Positions 1 through 8,712 of a stretch of 8,712 bases of DNA are shown piece after piece. The translations under genes were made by a program, and so were the position numbers. Each line of letters begins with the position of its first letter. Within the stretch, counting starts at the first letter, position 1. The DNA is from Azoarcus sp. (GTDB lineage: Bacteria > Pseudomonadota > Gammaproteobacteria > Burkholderiales > Rhodocyclaceae): the NCBI GenBank assembly GCA_031259795.1, contig JAIRLA010000252.1, positions 1 to 8,712 of the forward strand, given 5' to 3'. The notes beneath the pieces are model-generated. The model saw only the letters and a program-made list of their open reading frames with translations, ran no database searches and had not been told where the DNA came from.

Positions 1-4
1 CCCC

Positions 5-12
5 AAAGGAGA
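5..12 (+). promoter_or_regulatory. Ribosome binding site of the integrase remnant
   Basis: The purine-rich AAAGGAGA lies 7 bases upstream of the ATG at 20. It is a strong Shine-Dalgarno match and fixes the original start of the broken recombinase gene that follows. The gene was therefore cut down from its 3' side, and its translation start is intact. Confidence 0.6.
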
Positions 13-19
13 TGCCCCC

Positions 20-192
20 ATGCCCGCCTTGACCGATACCGCGATCCGTACCGCCCGGCTTACCGACAAACCCCGCAAGTTGAGTGACACAGGCGGCCTT
101 TATCTTCTCATCGCGCCCACGGGCGGCAGCTCTGGCGAATGAAGTAGCGCTTCAACGGGAAAGGAAAAACGCTCTCTTCCGGCAAGTACCCC
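20..192 (+). pseudogene. Tyrosine recombinase (phage integrase) N-terminal remnant, frameshifted and truncated
   Basis: The reading frame from ATG 20 gives MPALTDTAIRTARL, then KPRKLSDTGGLYLLIAPTGG. This is the typical start of P4/DUF4102-type integrases (the Arm-DNA-binding domain that contacts att arm sites). The frame ends at TGA 140-142. In another frame, 133-192 continues the family pattern as WRMK, stop, RFNGKGKTLSSGKYP, where intact relatives read roughly KLWRxKYRFNGKxKTLSxGKYP. Two lesions are therefore visible: a one-base loss at about 123-130, and TAG at 145-147 where a Tyr codon is expected. Similarity ends after GKYP at about 192 and repeat-related sequence follows. The core-binding and catalytic domains (Arg...His-x-x-Arg...Tyr) are absent, so the product cannot recombine DNA. 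Such genes usually sit beside a tRNA attachment site, which would lie left of the window. The family assignment rests on motif recognition. Confidence 0.75.
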
Positions 193-210
193 CCCAGCGA
201 AGGAGGGGAG

Positions 211-345
211 TTCATCGCAAGAACTCGTCATTGCGAGGCGCGAATCGACGTGGCAATCCAGTTCGTTCTATCCGGCGCGCAGCGCCGCTGATTTCTTTGC
301 GGCGAGGCGCGGACAGGCGTCCCGCGCCCTCCTCCCCTTCTTTGT
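211..345 (+). repeat. Dispersed repeat, copy A (CGTCATTGCG type plus downstream modules)
   Basis: This composite repeat has four parts. First is a lead-in TTCATCGCAAGAACTCG (211-227). Second is the core, CGTCATTGCGAGG at 226-238 and TGGCAATCCAG at 251-261, where ATTGC and GCAAT form the outer inverted arms. Third is a 29-base module at 262-290 with a perfect CGGCGC-GCA-GCGCCG hairpin (273-287). Fourth is a tail of TTTCTTTGCGG type (292-320). The tail also occurs in the loop of the inverted module at 3757-3786. The same core recurs at 3945-3980 and 8438-8473. It directly follows the integrase remnant. The gene-free stretch from 193 to 468 holds this repeat and then about 120 bases downstream of hemB in which I recognise nothing. 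Confidence 0.8.
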
Positions 346-468
346 CATGATGCCCAAGATTCGATCTCCCGCCTGCGATCCATGCGCCGCAAGGCAATGC
401 GCGAACTATCCACAGATTTCCTCACGGATTTTGTGCATGACCGACACGCGTTTGCAACAAAGCCCGCG

Positions 469-1587
<1,119 letters not shown>

Positions 1588-1603
1588 TCATTTCCCGCAA
1601 ACC

Positions 1604-2377
1604 TTGGCAACCTTGGCGCGCCGCTCGAAATTGGACGATGCCCAACTACTCCGCTACAGCCGCCACATCCTCCTCGACGAACTGGGCGTCGAAGGACAGG
1701 CGCGCCTGCTGCGCGGCCACGCCCTCATCGTCGGCGCCGGCGGCCTGGGTTCGCCCGCCGCCCTGTACCTGGCCGGCGCGGGCGTGGGCGTCCTGACCCT
1801 GGCCGACGGCGACATTGTCGACGCCAGCAATCTGCAACGCCAGATCCTGCACACGGAAGCGCGCCTCGGACAGACCAAAGCCGCCTCCGGCGCGGCGGCG
1901 CTGGCCGCCTTCAACACCGGCGTCCGCATCATCCCCGTCCCCGAGCGCCTGGAGGGCGAAGCGCTGGAAACCCGCGTCGAGGCGGCCGACGTCGTGCTCG
2001 ACTGCTCCGACAACTTCGCCACGCGCTATGCCATCAACCGCGCCTGCGTGCGCAAGAAAAAGCCGCTCGTCTCCGGCGCGGCGACGCGCTTCAGCGGACA
2101 AGTGAGCGTCTTCGACCTCTCCCGCGCCGCCCCCTGCTACCACTGCCTGTTCCCGGACGGCCAATACGCGGAAGACGAACGCTGCGCCGTCACCGGCGTC
2201 TTCGCGCCGCTCACCGGCATCGTCGGCAGCCTGCAAGCGGCGGAAGCCCTCAAAATCCTCGCCGGCATCGGCGCGTCCCTCAGCGGACGGCTACTGTCGA
2301 TCGACGCCCTGACCCAGACCTTCCGCGCCATCTCCTTCGACCGCGACCCCGCCTGCCCGGTATGCGGCGGCGGCTGA
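1604..2377 (+). CDS. moeB: HesA/MoeB/ThiF family adenylyltransferase (sulfur-carrier activating)
   Basis: This is an E1-like enzyme that adenylates the C-terminal Gly-Gly of a small sulfur carrier (MoaD for molybdopterin, ThiS for thiamin) in the cytoplasm. The frame from TTG 1604 gives 257 residues, close to E. coli MoeB and ThiF (about 250). Visible motifs are the nucleotide loop GAGGLG (44-49), the ATP-contacting NLQRQILH (76-83), DCSDNF (133-138) with the conserved Asp, and two zinc-binding CxxC pairs, CYHC (178-181) and CPVC (251-254). Cys194 in DERCAVTGVF is in the position of the crossover-loop cysteine. Family similarity begins at DDAQLLRYSRHILLDE, so a second TTG at 1631 is an equally good start, and neither has a clear Shine-Dalgarno. 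MoeB and ThiF cannot be separated from sequence alone, and no moaD, thiS or thiG neighbour helps. It is divergent from hemB and convergent with the DUF4282 gene, 36 bases away. Confidence 0.93.
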   Translation: MATLARRSKLDDAQLLRYSRHILLDELGVEGQARLLRGHALIVGAGGLGSPAALYLAGAGVGVLTLADGDIVDASNLQRQILHTEARLGQTKAASGAAALAAFNTGVRIIPVPERLEGEALETRVEAADVVLDCSDNFATRYAINRACVRKKKPLVSGAATRFSGQVSVFDLSRAAPCYHCLFPDGQYAEDERCAVTGVFAPLTGIVGSLQAAEALKILAGIGASLSGRLLSIDALTQTFRAISFDRDPACPVCGGG

Positions 2378-2413
2378 ACGCCCCGGACGCCGCCGCCCGG
2401 ACGGGACGGCGAT

Positions 2414-2662
2414 CTATTTCTTGCGCAATTCCGCCAGGGACTCATTCATCTTGAAAAAGACGATACAAAGCTCGCAATAGACGCGCACCCCCAGACCGCC
2501 AAGGATAATGATAAACACCCCCTTGAATATGCCCATCAAGAAGGAACCCTCGGTAAAAATCGCGCCGACGCCCGCAATCAATACGATCAGCAAGGCGATG
2601 TAATAGATGACCGTGATGATCTTCGGGGTAATCATCGTCTCGAACGTCAACAGTTCTTTCAT
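2414..2662 (-). CDS. Small two-helix membrane protein, DUF4282 type
   Basis: The product has 82 residues, starting MKELLTFETMITPKIITVIYY. Two hydrophobic segments are clear, about 13-34 (PKIITVIYYIALLIVLIAG) and about 41-70 (FLMGIFKGVFIIILGGLGVR, running into VYCELCIVFFKMNESL). The ITPKII...YY opening and the RVYCEL...VFFKMNESL ending are characteristic of DUF4282 inner-membrane proteins, whose function is unknown. The start was chosen because TTGGAG lies about 8 bases upstream and the hydrophobic domain begins soon after. A longer frame from 2899 would add an arginine-rich, atypical leader. Hand counting gives about 50% GC, clearly below its neighbours. Part of this comes from Ile/Phe/Lys codons, but third positions are also less GC-biased. 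The gene converges on moeB and diverges from the thioredoxin gene. Confidence 0.85.
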   Translation of the reverse strand: MKELLTFETMITPKIITVIYYIALLIVLIAGVGAIFTEGSFLMGIFKGVFIIILGGLGVRVYCELCIVFFKMNESLAELRKK

Positions 2663-2855
2663 GAAAATCTCCAAGGAAAAAGCCAAGAGAACGATATGAC
2701 TTTCCCGGCGGAAAGGCAAGTTCCAACGCGCCCGCGCCATGACGGCGCGAATGCCGGACAAGCGCGGGCGGAGGCGAAACGCAAGTGACAGAAACAAAAA
2801 AAGCCCGCAGAATCGGGAACCCTTGGGGCGCAGCCCCCCATCCGGCAGACATTCC

Positions 2856-3353
2856 ATGAAACTCCGCATCCTTGCCGTGCTGGCCGCCGCCGCGCTCATC
2901 GCCGCCGGCCTCTTCGTCTATACCGACAAACCCCTCGCCCCCGGCGTCACGCTCACCACCTTGCAGGGCGAGCGCATCGACACCGCCGCCTTGCGCGGCA
3001 AAGTCGTGCTGATCAATTTCTGGGCCACGACTTGCACGACCTGCATCGCGGAAATGCCGATGCTCATCGAGACCCACAAAAAATTCGCCGCGCGCGGGCT
3101 GGAGACCGTCGCCGTGGCGATGGACTACGATCCGGAAGACCAAGTGCGAGCCTACGCCGAACGGAACGCCCTGCCCTTCCGGGTCGCGCTCGACGCCGAC
3201 GGCGCGGTCGCGCGCGGCTTCGAGGGCGTGCGCCTGACGCCGACGACATTCCTCATCGACCGCCGGGGCCATATCGTGCACAAATACCTGGGCGCGCCCG
3301 ACTTCGACGCGCTCCACGCATTGCTCGAAAAGCTGGTGGAAGAACCGGCATGA
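2856..3353 (+). CDS. TlpA/ResA-like thioredoxin-fold protein, membrane-anchored
   Basis: This is a periplasmic thiol-disulfide oxidoreductase of the TlpA/AhpC-TSA type, 165 residues. Residues 1-22 (MKLRILAVLAAAALIAAGLF) form an uncleaved anchor or signal segment without a lipobox cysteine. The thioredoxin domain follows: GKVVLINFWATTC (48-60), active site CTTC (Cys60, Cys63), EMPML (66-70), and the cis-proline loop RLTPTTFLID (Pro129), ending near 161. Family members commonly reduce apocytochrome c or copper-site cysteines. No cytochrome-maturation gene is nearby, so the substrate is unknown. ATG 2856 was chosen because it directly precedes the anchor segment. No strong ribosome binding site is visible, and the in-frame ATG at 2739 would add a charged leader that I judge non-coding. 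The gene stands alone in the 193-base divergent and 678-base convergent gaps around it. Confidence 0.9.
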   Translation: MKLRILAVLAAAALIAAGLFVYTDKPLAPGVTLTTLQGERIDTAALRGKVVLINFWATTCTTCIAEMPMLIETHKKFAARGLETVAVAMDYDPEDQVRAYAERNALPFRVALDADGAVARGFEGVRLTPTTFLIDRRGHIVHKYLGAPDFDALHALLEKLVEEPA

Positions 3354-3392
3354 CGCCGCCACGGCAAAACATCTTTTCGCGGCCAGGCGGCG
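3354..3392 (+). terminator. Imperfect hairpin directly after the thioredoxin stop codon
   Basis: CGCCGCC (3354-3360) pairs with GGCGGCG (3386-3392). Inside, GCAAAA pairs with TTTTCGC across one bulge around a CATC loop. It begins on the base after the stop codon, fitting a transcript-end or 3'-stabilising hairpin. No T-run follows, so it is not a standard intrinsic terminator. From 3393 to 3597 I recognise nothing else. Confidence 0.35.
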
Positions 3393-3597
3393 CGAGCGTC
3401 CCCCTCCAGCGGGCGGCGGGCCGGGAAGCGCGCGCGAATGCGAAACCGGCCCGGCCGGCAAATCACCAGCGCCCGCGCAACAGCATTCCCGCCAGTCCAT
3501 TCAAAAAATATTCCCTTCCCGCCGGAATATGTGTGTCTGGTTCCGGGTGGATCACCATCCACTCTTACGCGCGGAGGGCGGCCTTTGCCACGCCGGA

Positions 3598-3907
3598 TTC
3601 TTGCGATGGATTCCCTTCCCCCGCTTGCGAGAGAGCCGCTTGCCCTCCCTTCCCCCGCTTGCGGGAGAGCCGCTTGTCCTTCCCTCTCCCGCTTGCGGGA
3701 GAGGGTGGCCGGAGGGCGGGAGAGGGTTTCGTTCCATACGGAGCGAATCGACGCTGTTTTCTTTGCGGTGGGGCGTGGACAAGCATTCCCTTCCTTCATC
3801 CCCTTTTTAATCAGCGGCGCTACGCGCCGGATGGTACGAAGCCCTCTCCCGCCCTTCGGGCACCCTCTCGCCCGCCAAGCGGTGGAGGGAAGTGTCCATC
3901 GCAAGAA
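3598..3907. repeat. Large imperfect inverted repeat module (about 310 bp), MITE-like or bidirectional hairpin
   Basis: The outer ends are perfect inverted copies: TTCTTGCGATGGA at 3598-3610 and its complement at 3895-3907. The inner arms, about 3682-3759 and 3811-3889, match for nearly 80 bases with scattered mismatches and a few one-base gaps. They share GGGCGGGAGAGGG, then TTCGTNCCATNCGGNGCG. The roughly 50-base loop resembles the tail of repeat copy A (TTTCTTTGCGG). The left arm is longer because it carries a 34-bp tandem array. No protein is encoded, as frames within it are arginine/proline-rich shadows. It lies between convergent genes, so either transcript would fold into a long hairpin. 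No target-site duplication could be identified by eye. Confidence 0.7.
3616..3725. repeat. Three-unit 34-bp tandem repeat with internal hairpins
   Basis: CCCGCTTGCG occurs at 3620-3629, 3654-3663 and 3688-3697, exactly 34 bases apart, each followed by a GAGAG-type purine stretch. Units 1 and 2 share GAGAGCCGCTTG. Unit 3 changes to GAGAGGGTGG. Unit 3 contains a perfect inverted repeat, CCCTCTCCCGC and GCGGGAGAGGG (3682-3705). A diverged single unit is present in the opposite arm of the larger inverted module (about 3861-3889). Three copies with almost no unique spacer do not make a CRISPR array. Confidence 0.75.
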
Positions 3908-4010
3908 CTCGCTCCCCTCGTCATTGCGAAAGCCGCCCCCACCTCGTCATTGCGAGGGCCGCAGGCCCGTGGCAATCCAGTTCGTTCCATCCGGCGCGAG
4001 AGCGCCGCTG
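3895..4010 (+). repeat. Dispersed repeat, copy B, with an extra half-unit
   Basis: It starts with the TCCATCGCAAGAACTCG lead-in shared with copy A, so it overlaps the end of the inverted module. It has one orphan half-unit, CGTCATTGCG (3919-3928), then a full core beginning with CGTCATTGCG (3945-3954). The core contains a perfect GGGCC-GCA-GGCCC hairpin and then GGCAATCCAG (3971-3980). The 30-base module follows at 3981-4010, with CGGCGC-GAGA-GCGCCG. It ends about 20 bases from the tadA stop codon and could form a 3' hairpin for the tadA transcript. Confidence 0.8.
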
Positions 4011-4031
4011 ATTCAATCGAGGCGACGCCAA

Positions 4032-8226
<4,195 letters not shown>

Positions 8227-8333
8227 GTGCGAACGCTTCTCCTGCTCCGTGAGCATGGGTGAAAAGCTGAATGATCGCACGGATGAGCGCGGATTTTTAG
8301 AGGGGATGCCGCCCGGCTGCAACACAATTCGCC

Positions 8334-8339
8334 ATTGTA
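8334..8339 (-). promoter_or_regulatory. Possible -10 element for the DUF748-tadA transcript
   Basis: On the minus strand this reads TACAAT, one base from consensus, about 108 bases before the DUF748 start codon. It is part of a small inverted repeat, ACAAT-TCGCC-ATTGT (8325-8339 region). A TTGGCG further upstream is about 20 bases away, too far for a standard -35. The call is weak. The 8227-8389 leader contains nothing else I recognise. Confidence 0.25.
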
Positions 8340-8389
8340 GTAATCCGTTACCATGGCTTCGCCAATGAAGGGAAAGTCTCCTGGGCAAT

Positions 8390-8502
8390 CGTCATTGCGC
8401 CCTTCCTGCCCGCGTCATTGCGAAAGTCCTCCCCCCTCGTCATTGCGAGGAGCGTAGCGACGTGGCAATCCAGTTCATTCCATACGGAGCAAAGCGACGC
8501 TG
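8390..8502 (+). repeat. Dispersed repeat, copy C, with two extra half-units
   Basis: CGTCATTGCG occurs at 8390-8399, 8413-8422 and 8438-8447 (spacings 23 and 25). Only the third continues into a complete core, GAGGAGCGTAGCGACG then TGGCAATCCAG (8462-8472), followed by the 29-base module at 8474-8502 (TTCATTCCATACGGAGC type). The half-unit at 8413 and its GAAAG...CCCCC spacer closely match the half-unit preceding the full core in copy B, so the stacked arrangement is itself shared. Confidence 0.8.
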
Positions 8503-8712
8503 ACTAAAAAAAGAAGGCGGAAGAAAATGGGAAAGCGCTTACTTGAATATAGGTAATGAAGCTTGTTGAAGGATGGAGAACTGGTTGGTTGTTGTAACGG
8601 CGTGCCAGATGCGCAAGTGAAGTCGAATGAGGAGAAGGCAATAAGCGGCCTGGACGCCCTTTCCGATCTGGACGGCAATCATGTTTGCGGCGCTTCGCAC
8701 GGAAGAAACGAT
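8503..8712. other. Unidentified, less GC-rich segment; possible partial minus-strand reading frame
   Basis: Base composition drops here (A-rich run at 8505-8511, many AT-containing words) compared with the rest of the window. One minus-strand frame is open from the window edge (8712) to a TAA at 8541-8539. It would give the last 57 residues of a protein, including MIAVQIGKGVQAAYCLLLIR and ending SLPIFK. I do not recognise a family. A second minus-strand frame (8475-8678, TTG start) runs into repeat C and is probably spurious. It could be a partial gene, a decayed mobile element or non-coding DNA. Confidence 0.25.

Noticed and set aside
409..418. CTATCCACAG resembling a DnaA box (TTATCCACA)
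   Set aside because: It is a single site with one mismatch, no cluster, no AT-rich unwinding region and no dnaA/dnaN context. It is not an origin.
1646..2236. A 196-codon minus-strand frame antisense to the moeB/thiF-like gene
   Set aside because: It is a GC-driven shadow. The plus strand carries all family motifs.
2796..2837. Terminator-like minus-strand structure: GGGGC-GCA-GCCCC, then CCCG-ATTCTG-CGGG followed by a T-run
   Set aside because: The stem next to the T-run is only 4 bp, and no minus-strand gene lies immediately upstream of it on that strand. It could be a degraded terminator but is too weak to list.
3616..3725. Possible CRISPR array
   Set aside because: There are only three units at a 34-base period with hardly any unique spacer, units that merge into purine/pyrimidine tracts, and no cas gene.
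8475..8678. 67-codon minus-strand frame with TTG start
   Set aside because: It extends into the dispersed repeat, has no ribosome binding site that I can see, and its hydrophobic end comes from repeat-adjacent A/T-rich bases.

Overview
The window is GC-rich, Gram-negative chromosomal DNA, probably from a betaproteobacterium (Rhodocyclales- or Nitrosomonadales-like). That placement is an inference. It rests on the Asp-type (Pseudomonas-like) HemB, a HesA/MoeB/ThiF protein, a TlpA-like periplasmic thioredoxin, a very large DUF748/AsmA-like protein, and dispersed CGTCATTGCG...GGCAATCC repeats. I cannot name a species.

Layout from left to right. (1) 20-192 is a decayed N-terminal fragment of a phage-type tyrosine recombinase (Arm-DNA-binding domain). 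It has an intact ribosome binding site but carries a frameshift and an in-frame stop, and it runs into repeat sequence (copy A, 211-345). (2) hemB lies on the minus strand (469-1485), divergent from a moeB/thiF-like gene on the plus strand (about 1604-2377). The 118-base gap holds a perfect TATAAT. (3) A small DUF4282-type membrane protein (2414-2662, minus, about 50% GC) is convergent with moeB and divergent from a TlpA-like thioredoxin (2856-3353, plus). (4) 3354-4031 is 678 bases without a gene between the convergent thioredoxin and tadA genes. Most of it is repeat: a three-unit 34-bp tandem array, a 310-bp inverted module (3598-3907), and copy B of the dispersed repeat (3895-4010). (5) A probable minus-strand operon contains a 1219-residue DUF748/AsmA-like envelope protein (4567-8226) followed by tadA (4032-4559) with a gap of only 7 bases. 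(6) 8227-8389 is the leader of that operon. Copy C of the repeat lies at 8390-8502, and the last 210 bases are less GC-rich and unidentified.

The intact genes are housekeeping or envelope functions: tetrapyrrole synthesis (HemB), sulfur-carrier activation (MoeB/ThiF), periplasmic thiol redox, tRNA wobble deamination (TadA), and an envelope-spanning AsmA-like protein. They do not form one pathway. I see no defence system, CRISPR array, RNA gene or biosynthetic cluster. The least explained material is the modular repeat system. One 29-30 bp module occurs five times in two sequence classes. It is attached to different partners, and in one place it forms the arms of a large imperfect inverted repeat between convergent genes.
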